Shown here piece after piece: positions 42,277 to 50,004 of a stretch of DNA of 58,881 bases. The first letter of the stretch is position 1. Each line of letters starts with the position of its first letter. Position numbers and translations under genes: made by a program. Source of the stretch: an uncultured Lachnospiraceae bacterium (GTDB taxonomy: Bacteria; Bacillota; Clostridia; Lachnospirales; Lachnospiraceae); the NCBI GenBank assembly GCA_949076555.1, contig CARUOB010000010.1, positions 1 to 58,881 on the forward strand, given 5' to 3'. The notes under the pieces are model-generated. The model worked only from the letters and a program-made list of their open reading frames with translations, was not told where the DNA came from and did not search any database.

Positions 42277-44223
42277 CTATTCTGCTAACGACAATTCCTC
42301 CCATTTTTCATACAGACTCGCAAGTTCCTTTTCATTCTCCTCTTTCTCGCGGTTCAGCTCCTGCAGCTTCGTCACGTTCGTACAGACATCGGGAGAGACC
42401 ATAAGGCCGTCGATCTCTTCGTTGCGCTTTTCCAAAGCTTCAATCTGCGCCTCGCATTTTTTCAGGTCGTTTTCCCGTTTGCGCTGTGCCGCCTGCTGTT
42501 CCTTCTTTGCCTTCCAATCCTGTTTGGCGCCGGATGGCGCATCATTCGTTCCGCTTCCCGCGACAGAAGATTTTCCGGGCTGGGAATCGGAAAGGGCGGT
42601 GTCGATCCTGGTGAGCTGTTCTTCCTTTTTTTCCAGATAATAATCGTAATTTCCCAGATAGTTTGTCAGTGTCCGGCGGTTCAGATCAAGAATCCGGTGG
42701 GCCGTCCGGTTAATGAAGTAACGGTCGTGGGAGACATAGAGCACGGTCCCCGTATAGGCGCACAGGGCATCCTCCAAAATCTCCTTGGACATAATGTCCA
42801 GATGGTTGGTAGGCTCGTCCAGTATCAGGAAATTGGCCTCGGAGAGCATGAGTTTGGCAAGGGAAAGTCTGCCGCGCTCCCCGCCGCTTAAGGTTTTTAT
42901 CGTTTTAAAGACGTCCTCTCCGGTAAAGAGAAAGGCGGCCAGTGTGTTTCGGATTTCCGTATTATTCAGAGACGGGTAGTCGTCTGATATCTCCTGAAAC
43001 AGCGTCTTTTCGGGATGGAGCACATGATGCTCCTGATCGTAGTAGCCGATGGCCACGTTTGTGCCTAGACGAATTGTCCCGCGGTCGGGGGGCAGAAGCT
43101 CATTGATGATTTTCAGGATGGTTGTCTTTCCGGTGCCGTTGTCGCCGATGATGGCCACATGCTCGCCCTTTTTCAGCTCGAAGGAAAGCGCTTCAAAGAG
43201 GGAGAGCGGGCCGAAAGACTTGGACAGCCCGTCTACCAGCAGCACATCGTTGCCGCTCTGGAATTTTGGCTCCAATGTTAAGTGCATATCCGCCCGCACT
43301 TCTGTCGGTTTTTCCAAAACGTCTATCTTATCCAGCATCTTTTCCCGGCTTTCCGCCCGTTTGATGGATTTTTCCCGGTTAAAGGATCTGAGTTTTTCAA
43401 TCACCGCTTCCTGATGTTTGATTTCCTGCTGTTGTTTCATGTAGGCATTGTAGGCGGCGGCGCGCAGCATTTCCTTTCCGGCGGCGTAGGCGGAATAATT
43501 GCCGGAAAAGACAGTGGCCGCCGTATTGTCCAGCTCGATCACCTTGCTGGCGATCCGGTCAAGGAAATAGCGGTCGTGGGAGACGATAATCACCGCGCCT
43601 TTATAGTTTAAAAGATAGGTTTCCAGCCAGGCAATGGACTGCAGATCCAGATGGTTGGTGGGCTCGTCCAGAATAATCAGATTCGGTTTCAGCAAAAGGA
43701 GCTTTCCCAGCGCAACCCTTGTCTTCTGACCGCCGGACAGGGTGGAGACGGATTTGCTAAATTCTTCTTCCGCAAAGCCGAGTCCCTTTAAAACGCCCAC
43801 AACCTCGCTCTTGTAAGCGTAACCGTTGGCGGATTCGTAAGCGTTTGTCAGAGAAGCGTAGCTGTTCATGAGCTTATCCAGAAGATCGCCGGACACGGTC
43901 TTCATCTGCAGCTCGATCGTATGCATCTGCTGTTCCATATCGAGAATATCCTGCTTGACGCACAGAAGCTCCTGATAGATGGTGTTTTCCCCGGAAACGG
44001 CTTCGTGCTGGGAGAGATACCCGACGGTTTTATCCTTTGCAAAGGTAACAAGCCCCTCGTCAGCGGCCAGTTCGCCCATAATAATGCGCAGAAGCGTGGT
44101 TTTGCCCGCGCCGTTTATGCCTACAATCGCCGCTTTTTCATTATCCTCTATATGAAACGATACATTCCTGAGTACAGGAACTTCGTTAAAAGATTTATGG
44201 ATATTGTTGACAGACAGAATCAT
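42277..44223 (-). CDS. ABC-F family ATPase (YdiF/Uup-like)
   Basis: 648 residues with two ABC domains and no membrane helices. Domain 1 has Walker A GINGAGKTT (about 35), signature LSGGQKTRVALGKLL (about 162) and Walker B LIILDEPTNHLDLQ. Domain 2 has GDNGTGKTT, LSGGERGRLSLAKLM and FLILDEPTNHLDIMS. Between them lies the helical P-site linker (about 240-310). Behind domain 2 is a coiled-coil end (about 560-648). ABC-F proteins bind the ribosomal E site and ease stalled translation; some give antibiotic resistance. The C-terminal coiled coil fits the Uup/YdiF housekeeping group more than the resistance group. The leader is short, without a visible attenuator. Confidence 0.93.
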   Translation of the reverse strand: MILSVNNIHKSFNEVPVLRNVSFHIEDNEKAAIVGINGAGKTTLLRIIMGELAADEGLVTFAKDKTVGYLSQHEAVSGENTIYQELLCVKQDILDMEQQMHTIELQMKTVSGDLLDKLMNSYASLTNAYESANGYAYKSEVVGVLKGLGFAEEEFSKSVSTLSGGQKTRVALGKLLLLKPNLIILDEPTNHLDLQSIAWLETYLLNYKGAVIIVSHDRYFLDRIASKVIELDNTAATVFSGNYSAYAAGKEMLRAAAYNAYMKQQQEIKHQEAVIEKLRSFNREKSIKRAESREKMLDKIDVLEKPTEVRADMHLTLEPKFQSGNDVLLVDGLSKSFGPLSLFEALSFELKKGEHVAIIGDNGTGKTTILKIINELLPPDRGTIRLGTNVAIGYYDQEHHVLHPEKTLFQEISDDYPSLNNTEIRNTLAAFLFTGEDVFKTIKTLSGGERGRLSLAKLMLSEANFLILDEPTNHLDIMSKEILEDALCAYTGTVLYVSHDRYFINRTAHRILDLNRRTLTNYLGNYDYYLEKKEEQLTRIDTALSDSQPGKSSVAGSGTNDAPSGAKQDWKAKKEQQAAQRKRENDLKKCEAQIEALEKRNEEIDGLMVSPDVCTNVTKLQELNREKEENEKELASLYEKWEELSLAE

Positions 44224-44265
44224 CTTAAATTGTACCTGACCTTTCCTGCTTAATATACACTGTTC

Positions 44266-44294
44266 AGTTTACAGACTGGGGCGGTCCCTGTCAA
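44266..44294 (-). promoter_or_regulatory. Promoter of the ABC-F gene
   Basis: On the minus strand TTGACA (44294-44289), a 17-base spacer and TAAACT (44271-44266). The -35 box is one arm of a perfect 9-bp inverted repeat. Confidence 0.45.
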
Positions 44295-44314
44295 TCTTCT
44301 AATACATTGACAGG
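44287..44314. repeat. 9-bp inverted repeat between ABC-F and rex
   Basis: CCTGTCAAT (44287-44295) and ATTGACAGG (44306-44314) are perfect complements around a 10-base loop. It covers the -35 box of the ABC-F promoter, so it could be an operator. Confidence 0.5.
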
Positions 44315-44318
44315 ATTA

Positions 44319-44344
44319 TTCCGATGCGGCGTTCCGATGCGGCG
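44319..44344. repeat. 13-bp tandem repeat, two copies
   Basis: TTCCGATGCGGCG occurs twice back to back (44319-44331 and 44332-44344) in the gap between the divergent ABC-F and rex genes. Function unknown. Confidence 0.6.
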
Positions 44345-44364
44345 GTGAGAACAGCAGGCGGGAA

Positions 44365-44393
44365 TTGACAAAAAATTAACATAAGAGTAAGAT
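44365..44393 (+). promoter_or_regulatory. rex promoter overlapping a Rex-box-like site
   Basis: TTGACA (44365-44370), 17-base spacer, TAAGAT (44388-44393). The 18 bases 44365-44382 read TTGACAA, four A, TTAACAT, close to the Rex consensus TTGTTAA-N4-TTAACAA with three mismatches. Rex may control its own gene. Confidence 0.5.
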
Positions 44394-44416
44394 AAAAGAA
44401 GAATTTAACGGAGGAC

Positions 44417-45061
44417 ATGGTTGTGGAAGAAAAGGAAATTTCACAGGCAGTTGTGGCTCGTCTGCCAAGATATCTGCGCTATCTGGGAGAACTGCGGGAC
44501 GAGGGGATCGAGCGGGTTTCCTCTCAGGAACTTTCCGATATCATGCAGGTGACGGCTTCACAGATCAGGCAGGATTTAAACACCTTCGGCGGTTTCGGAC
44601 AACAGGGATACGGTTACAATGTAGACTATCTCTATGACGAGATAGGAAAAATATTAGGGCTTAACAGGGAGCACCGGCTCATTATTGTGGGCGCCGGTCA
44701 TTTGGGACAGGCGCTTGCCAATTACGCAAACTTTGAGCGGAGAGGGTTCCTGTTCCGGGGGGTGTTTGACTGCGATCCAGAGGTCTGCGGGAAAAAGATC
44801 TGCGGCATGACGGTGCGCCCGATGGATGAGCTGGCAGATTTTGTACGTGTAAACCGGATTGATATTGCGGTACTCACCATACCGAAGACTTCCGCGGTGG
44901 AAGTTGCGGGGCAGCTTGCCGACTGCGGGATCAGGGGGATATGGAATTTTGCGCATGTAGATCTGCGGCTTCCCGGACATATTCAGGTGGAAAACGTGCA
45001 TCTGTCGGACAGCCTTATGAAGCTGTCTTATAATCTCTCCTCGGCGGAAGGGGAAGCATAA
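44417..45061 (+). CDS. rex: Redox-sensing transcriptional repressor Rex
   Basis: 214 residues. N-terminal winged helix (AVVARLPRYLRYLGELRDEG, then ITASQIRQD-like VTASQIRQDLNTFGGFG), a Rossmann domain with LIIVGAGHLGQALANY (about 92-107), and a C-terminal swapped helix (DSLMKLSYNLSS). Rex senses NADH/NAD+ and in Clostridia represses fermentation and hydrogen genes until NADH rises. The first ATG is one base after GGAGGA; a GTG two codons later (44423) has better spacing and may be the true start. A Rex-box-like promoter is just upstream. Confidence 0.95.
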   Translation: MVVEEKEISQAVVARLPRYLRYLGELRDEGIERVSSQELSDIMQVTASQIRQDLNTFGGFGQQGYGYNVDYLYDEIGKILGLNREHRLIIVGAGHLGQALANYANFERRGFLFRGVFDCDPEVCGKKICGMTVRPMDELADFVRVNRIDIAVLTIPKTSAVEVAGQLADCGIRGIWNFAHVDLRLPGHIQVENVHLSDSLMKLSYNLSSAEGEA

Positions 45062-45088
45062 TGTTACAGTCAGAAAGGTGTGGTGGGA

Positions 45089-45811
45089 ATGTCCAGATCG
45101 GATGATGTATTCAAAGAGGCGCTGGTGGGGAAGAAGATCCCTATTCTGACGCTTGATAATAAGTGGCACAAGCTCTTTACGCAGTCGGAATTTACACCTG
45201 AATTAAAGGGATTGGAAAAAAATCTGAACGATCTTTTAAAACGACAGGCAAAGCTAAATACGGAGACAAAAGAGCTGCGGAAACTGAAAAAACGGCTGAT
45301 GGACGAAGTCGTGATTCTGGCTGACGAGATGGGGGAACATCCCACGAAAAAGCAGGATAAGGAAATGGCGGATCACAAGCGTCTGATCGAAGAGTGCAAC
45401 GAAAAGATGGACGCTTATGAGGAGGAGATGGTGGAACTGCCAAGACAGATCAGCCAGATCAACAATCAGCTTATGCTGATAACCATGGATGTGTGTTACC
45501 GGAAACTGCAGCAAAACACGAAGGAGCTTTCGGAGATTGAGGAATGGATCAGCGGCATCAGACGGGAACTGAAAAAGAAGGTGGTGCGCAAGCAGGAAAA
45601 AGAGGCGGTTATTAACAGGCTCTATGCGTATATGCACGATATTTTCGGCGCGGAGGTGATCGAGCTTTTCGATATGCAGTATGACCCGGAAGAAAAGTAC
45701 CGGAAGAAAGAGACTGCCGCGCAGGCGGTAAGCCCGGAGAAACAGGCGGAAGGCCGGGAGAAGCAGGACAAAGAGCCGGAAAAAGCAGAACAGGCAGGGA
45801 AGACGGAATAA
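45089..45811 (+). CDS. Conserved coiled-coil protein of unknown function
   Basis: About 240 residues with no known enzyme motif. It starts MSRSDDVFKEALVGKKIPIL, then LDNKWHKLF, followed by long heptad-like helices (about 40-175, for example LKRQAKLNTETKELRKLKKR). A short globular part (INRLYAYMHDIFGAEVIELF) and a charged Lys/Glu/Gln-rich tail (about 210-240) close it. No signal or membrane segment. It lies 27 bases after rex and is probably cotranscribed. The start may also be GTG at 45080. I do not recognise the family. Confidence 0.75.
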   Translation: MSRSDDVFKEALVGKKIPILTLDNKWHKLFTQSEFTPELKGLEKNLNDLLKRQAKLNTETKELRKLKKRLMDEVVILADEMGEHPTKKQDKEMADHKRLIEECNEKMDAYEEEMVELPRQISQINNQLMLITMDVCYRKLQQNTKELSEIEEWISGIRRELKKKVVRKQEKEAVINRLYAYMHDIFGAEVIELFDMQYDPEEKYRKKETAAQAVSPEKQAEGREKQDKEPEKAEQAGKTE

Positions 45812-45841
45812 AACGCGAAGCCGGGAAGTAAGAATACATAG

Positions 45842-45872
45842 ACGCCGAAGCCTCATGGCTTTGGCGTTTTTA
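45842..45872 (+). terminator. Terminator after the rex unit
   Basis: ACGCCGAAGCC pairs with GGCTTTGGCGT (45857-45867; one G-T pair) around a TCAT loop, then TTTT. An 11-bp stem. Confidence 0.8.
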
Positions 45873-45889
45873 CCGGATTTGAATATAAT
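45861..45889 (+). promoter_or_regulatory. Possible promoter of the alr unit
   Basis: TTGGCG (45861-45866), 17-base spacer, perfect TATAAT (45884-45889). The -35 box lies in the right arm of the terminator stem. Confidence 0.4.
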
Positions 45890-46008
45890 AATCGCAAAAG
45901 AAAAATAAGCGGATGTGAATGCGATTGTGAATGGGCAGGCGTACGATGAAATCGGGCAAAAGGCGCTGTAGGCGTACGTTTGCGAATGTAAGTAAAGGTG
46001 GGGACGGC

Positions 46009-47190
46009 ATGTTGGAAAAATACGAGAGAGTGTATGCGGCGGTAGATCTTTCGGCGGTTTTGGAAAATATGGAGCGGATGCATGGGGCACTCTCGCCGCA
46101 GACCGGGATGATCGGCGTGATAAAGGCGGACGGTTACGGCCACGGCGCCGTGCCAATCGGCAGGGAGCTGGAAAAGCTGCCTTATGTGTTTGGCTATGCC
46201 ACGGCGACAGCGGAAGAGGCGTTCGTTTTGCGAAGGGCCGGGCTTGATAAGCCGATTTTGACTTTAGGATATACATTTCCCTACAGTTATGAAGAGCTGA
46301 TCTTACGAGAAATCCGGCCCGCCGTATTTCGGAGGGATACGCTCGCGGAATTAAATATCTGTGCGGGAAAGCTGAAAAAAAAGGCGGTTGTGCATGTGAA
46401 GGTGGACACGGGCATGTCAAGGATCGGCATCAGGCCGGATGAAGAGGGTCTTGCGTTTATGGAATGGCTTTCCGGACTTGAGAACATCGAGGTGGAAGGC
46501 ATATTTACCCATTTTGCGAGAGCGGACGAGAAGGATAAAAGTACGGCGCTTGCGCAGTTTGCGCAGTTTACGGCGTTTGCCGGAGAGGCAGAGCGAAGAA
46601 TTGGCAGAAAGATTCCGCTAAAGCACTGCTCCAACAGCGCGGGCATTCTCACTTTGCCGCAGGCGAATCTTTCTCTCGTGCGCGCGGGTATTACGCTGTA
46701 TGGGCTGTCACCTTCCGAGGAAGTGACAAAAGACATCCTTTCCCTGCGTCCTGTTCTCTCCCTGAAAAGCCATCTGGTTTATGTGAAGGAGATCGAGGCG
46801 GGTACGCCTGTCAGCTATGGGGGCACCTTTGTTGCGAAGGAGCGAATGCGGATCGCCACTGTGCCTGTTGGCTATGGGGACGGCTATCCCAGAAGCCTTT
46901 CAGGCAAGGGCAGCGTACTGATACGGGGAATGTGCGCGCCTATTCTAGGAAGAGTCTGCATGGACCAGTTCATGGTGGATGTGTCGGATATCCCTGGGGT
47001 ATCGGAGGGGGATGAGGTAACCTTGATCGGCACGGATGGCGGCGGGGAAATCACCATGGAGGAGCTGGGAGCGCTTTCAGGCAGATTTAACTATGAGCTG
47101 GCCTGCGATCTTGGCAAACGGATTCCTCGTGTCTATCTGAAAGACGGAAAAATTGTGTGCACGAAAGACGATTATGGAGAGAGCCGGTAA
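46009..47190 (+). CDS. alr: Alanine racemase
   Basis: 393 residues. The PLP lysine is in MIGVIKADGYGHGAVPIG (about 37), and the second catalytic Tyr is in SLVRAGITLYGLSP near 230-270. The late phrases RIATVPVGYGDGYPR and ILGRVCMDQFMVDVS are typical. It makes D-alanine for peptidoglycan. A longer frame back to 45931 exists, but ATG at 46009 (MLEKYERVYAAVDL) follows AAAGGTGGGG and matches family starts. mazF follows after 113 bases, the same neighbour as in Bacillus. Confidence 0.95.
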   Translation: MLEKYERVYAAVDLSAVLENMERMHGALSPQTGMIGVIKADGYGHGAVPIGRELEKLPYVFGYATATAEEAFVLRRAGLDKPILTLGYTFPYSYEELILREIRPAVFRRDTLAELNICAGKLKKKAVVHVKVDTGMSRIGIRPDEEGLAFMEWLSGLENIEVEGIFTHFARADEKDKSTALAQFAQFTAFAGEAERRIGRKIPLKHCSNSAGILTLPQANLSLVRAGITLYGLSPSEEVTKDILSLRPVLSLKSHLVYVKEIEAGTPVSYGGTFVAKERMRIATVPVGYGDGYPRSLSGKGSVLIRGMCAPILGRVCMDQFMVDVSDIPGVSEGDEVTLIGTDGGGEITMEELGALSGRFNYELACDLGKRIPRVYLKDGKIVCTKDDYGESR

Positions 47191-47303
47191 AGGCGGGCGG
47201 AAAACGTATCATTATTCTGTATACGACCGAAAAAGACGGCAATACTATTGCTGGTAACAGAAAACAGTAAGCAATAGCGAAATGTCAAAGGAAGTGTAAG
47301 GTA

Positions 47304-47645
47304 ATGAGAAGAGGAGATATTTATTATGCGGATCTGCGTCCGGTAGTGGGATCTGAGCAGGGCGGTGTGCGCCCGGTTCTCATCATACAAAACGACGTGG
47401 GAAACAGGCACAGCCCAACGGTGATCTGCGCGGCGATTACATCAAAAATGAACAAGGCAAAGCTGCCCACTCACATAGAATTAAGTGCAGGAAAGTATGA
47501 TATGGTGAAGGATTCCGTGATTCTTTTGGAACAGCTTCGAACCATAGACAAACAGCGTCTCAAAGACAGAGTTTGCCATCTCGATTCGGATATTATGCGG
47601 GCGGTAAACGAGGGGCTGATGATCAGCCTGGAGCTGGGTACATAG
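47304..47645 (+). CDS. mazF: MazF/PemK family endoribonuclease toxin
   Basis: 113 residues with the MazF pattern: MRRGDIYYADLRPVVGSEQG, then RPVLIIQNDVGNRHSPTVIC, LPTHIEL, DSVILLEQLRTIDKQRL. Arg in VRPVLI and Thr in PTVICAAIT match the active site of Bacillus MazF (NdoA/EndoA). The family cuts mRNA at short sequences such as UACAU. In Bacillus the order is alr-antitoxin-toxin; here only 113 bases without a frame for an antitoxin separate alr and mazF. The antitoxin must therefore be elsewhere, lost, or replaced. Confidence 0.93.
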   Translation: MRRGDIYYADLRPVVGSEQGGVRPVLIIQNDVGNRHSPTVICAAITSKMNKAKLPTHIELSAGKYDMVKDSVILLEQLRTIDKQRLKDRVCHLDSDIMRAVNEGLMISLELGT

Positions 47646-47742
47646 GATAAGGTGGGGATTTGACACACAGGATAATAATTGATATGATAATAAACTGAGG
47701 TTAAAGAAGTAAAAGAAAAGACAAAGGAAAGGAACATTTCAT

Positions 47743-49137
47743 ATGGAAGACGGTGGCTCGGGCAGTAACGGCATTCTGTGGTTTGTGCTCATGCTGATTC
47801 TGGAAATGATTTTTTATGGCTTCAGTACGGCAATGCAGAACCGCAGGGGAACGGAAAAAGAGGAAAGCGGTACAGGCGGGGAAGAAACCGAAGAGCAGAC
47901 GGCAAAACAGAAAAAGAAGCAGGAGAGGCTGGCTTACATGGTGGAGCAGCACGCGGCTTACGCTACGGCGACACAGCTTGGCGTGGTGACCATCAATTTG
48001 CTGCTTGGCGCATTTATACTGTATCGGTTGAACAGCTATTTTTCTTATCTGGTATCGGATCAGGTGCGTGTCCGTTTCGGCGCGCTTGTCGGATGGCAGA
48101 CGGAGGCGCTGCTGGCGCTTACGGTGCCGTTTCTTGTAACGGTTTTTCTGCTGTACATAATCATGACGATCGGCGTTATGGTGCCGAAGAAAGCGGCGGC
48201 AAAGCATCCGGACAAATGGCTTCATGCGCTTGTTAACCCGTTTTATTACTATGTGCGGATTGTATCCCCTTTCAGCAGTCTGATCTTTGTCACGTCAAAG
48301 ATGGTTTTGCATCTGTTTGGCGTGCGGGATGCGGACGACCGCGAGGACGTGACGGAGGAAGAAATCCTTTCCATGGTGAGCGTGGGCCATGAGCAGGGAA
48401 TCCTGCACGCCAGCGAGGCGGAAATGATCACGAATATCTTTGAGTACGGAGACAAGGAAGCCAAGGATATCATGATCAACCGCAACAATCTCATTGGCAT
48501 AGACTGCACCATGACGCTGCAGGAGGCGGCGGCTTTTATCGTGGAGGCGCATAACAGCCGTTTCCCCGTTTACGACGAAACCATAGATCATATCATCGGT
48601 ATTTTGCATTTGAAGGACGTGATGCGGATGCAGATGAATGAGAAGATGCGAAACCGTCCCATCGGAAAGATCAAAGGACTTTTGCGAGAGCCGCGCTTTA
48701 TTACGGAGAAACGAAAGATCAACGATCTTTTCCAAGTCATGCAGAAAGAAAAGATCCAGATGGTCATTGTCATCGACGAGTACGGACAGACGGCGGGACT
48801 GGTGGCTCTGGAAGATATTCTGGAGGAGATTGTCGGCAATATTCAGGATGAGTATGACGAGGACGCTACCTATATCAGGGAAAGCGGGACGGATCACTAT
48901 GTGATTCAGGGAATGATGCCGCTTGAGGAGCTGGAGGAAAGATTACAGGTTTCTTTCGAGGATGAACCTTTCGACACGGTGAACGGTTTCGTGATTTCGA
49001 GACTGGAACATATCCCGGAGGAAGGGGAGGATTTCGAGTTTGTGTACGGCGGTTATACCTTCCGCATTATGGAAGTAAAGGATCATATGATACAGAATGT
49101 GTCCGCAAGGAAAAATAAAGAAGAGACAGAAGCATAA
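47743..49137 (+). CDS. CNNM/CorC (hemolysin C-like) membrane protein
   Basis: 464 residues. A first helix (about 9-27) is followed by a charged insert (about 30-70), then helices near 80-102, 120-150 and 170-195, and the cytoplasmic part: CBS pair (about 240-365; DIMINRNNLIGIDCTMTLQE, IGILHLKDVMRM, MVIVIDEYGQTAGLVALEDI) and CorC_HlyC domain (about 380-455; DTVNGFVISRLEHIPEEGE). The family handles Mg2+ or Co2+ transport in other bacteria. The extra acidic insert after helix 1 is unusual. AAAGGA precedes ATG. Confidence 0.88.
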   Translation: MEDGGSGSNGILWFVLMLILEMIFYGFSTAMQNRRGTEKEESGTGGEETEEQTAKQKKKQERLAYMVEQHAAYATATQLGVVTINLLLGAFILYRLNSYFSYLVSDQVRVRFGALVGWQTEALLALTVPFLVTVFLLYIIMTIGVMVPKKAAAKHPDKWLHALVNPFYYYVRIVSPFSSLIFVTSKMVLHLFGVRDADDREDVTEEEILSMVSVGHEQGILHASEAEMITNIFEYGDKEAKDIMINRNNLIGIDCTMTLQEAAAFIVEAHNSRFPVYDETIDHIIGILHLKDVMRMQMNEKMRNRPIGKIKGLLREPRFITEKRKINDLFQVMQKEKIQMVIVIDEYGQTAGLVALEDILEEIVGNIQDEYDEDATYIRESGTDHYVIQGMMPLEELEERLQVSFEDEPFDTVNGFVISRLEHIPEEGEDFEFVYGGYTFRIMEVKDHMIQNVSARKNKEETEA

Positions 49138-49155
49138 AGAAAGGGTGGAAAAAAG

Positions 49156-49884
49156 ATGTCAGGACATTCAAAATTTGCGAATATCAAACACAAGAAGGAA
49201 AAGAACGACGCGGCGAAGGGTAAGATATTCACCATCATCGGCAGGGAGATTGCGGTGGCGGTGAAGGAGGGCGGCCCGGACCCGGCGAACAATTTTAAGC
49301 TGGCGCAGGTGATTGCCAAGGCAAAGGCCAACAATATGCCAAACGATACCATCGACAGAGGCATTAAGAAAGCGGCCGGTGAAGGCGGAAACGTGGACTA
49401 TAAATATGTCACCTATGAAGGGTACGGGCCAAATGGCGTGGCTATTATCGTAGACGCGTTGACGGACAATACCAATCGCACAGCCGCCAATGTGAGAAGC
49501 GCTTTTACGAAGGGAAACGGCAGCATCGGCACACAGGGCTGTGTCTCCTTCATGTTCGATAAGAAGGGGCTTATCATCATCGACAAAGAAGAGTGTGATA
49601 TGGACGCGGATGATCTGATGATGACCGCGCTTGATGCGGGTGCGGAGGATTTCTCCGAGGAGGAAGACAGCTACGAGGTCTATACTGACCCCGACCAGTG
49701 GAGTGCGGTGGACGCGGCGTTAAAGGAGGCGGGGGTGGCGCCCATTTCCTCTGAGGTGACCATGATTCCGCAGACATGGGTGGAGCTGACCGACGAGGGG
49801 GCGATCAAGAACCTGCAGAAGACGCTGGATCTGTTGGAGGACGATGACGACGTACAGGCGGTATACCACAACTGGGATGAATAA
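49156..49884 (+). CDS. yebC: YebC/PmpR family DNA-binding regulator
   Basis: 242 residues; all hallmarks present: MSGHSKFANIKHKKEKNDAA at the start, GREIAVAVKEGGPDP, NMPNDTIDRGIKKA, YEGYGPNGVAIIVDALTDN and the late acidic region. The family was first seen as a transcription regulator and has more recently been linked to resolving stalled ribosomes at proline stretches. GGTGGAAAAAAG precedes ATG, 18 bases after the CorC-like stop, so one transcript is likely. Confidence 0.96.
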   Translation: MSGHSKFANIKHKKEKNDAAKGKIFTIIGREIAVAVKEGGPDPANNFKLAQVIAKAKANNMPNDTIDRGIKKAAGEGGNVDYKYVTYEGYGPNGVAIIVDALTDNTNRTAANVRSAFTKGNGSIGTQGCVSFMFDKKGLIIIDKEECDMDADDLMMTALDAGAEDFSEEEDSYEVYTDPDQWSAVDAALKEAGVAPISSEVTMIPQTWVELTDEGAIKNLQKTLDLLEDDDDVQAVYHNWDE

Positions 49885-49893
49885 GAATGTGAG

Positions 49894-49980
49894 AAGAAGT
49901 TCTAAAGACGTCCCGCCATTGGGCGGGACGCCAAGAAGTACTATGTCTCGCGTGAGAGAATGCCAAGAGAGGCATTCTCT
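49894..49980 (+). repeat. Intergenic two-hairpin element, copy B (upstream of metY)
   Basis: AAGAAGTTCTA (49894-49904), hairpin 1 CGTCCCGCC/GGCGGGACG (49909-49917, 49922-49930), then GTCTCGCGTGAG leading into hairpin 2, AGAGAATGCC/GGCATTCTCT (49955-49964, 49971-49980). The lead and hairpin 2 match copy A; hairpin 1 differs in sequence but not in form. It ends 24 bases before the metY start. Confidence 0.7.
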
Positions 49981-50004
49981 GTGATGATTTGGAGGAAGGA
50001 TACG

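Noticed and set aside
45254..46420. A 388-codon minus-strand frame across the coiled-coil gene and alr
   Set aside because: Covers two real genes and an obvious terminator; composition is that of a shadow frame.
47191..47303. Hidden mazE between alr and mazF
   Set aside because: No frame of useful length with a start and ribosome site fits in the 113 bases.
49885..50004. SAM riboswitch ahead of metY
   Set aside because: The two hairpins do not match S-box layout and recur before gltX, a gene with no link to methionine.
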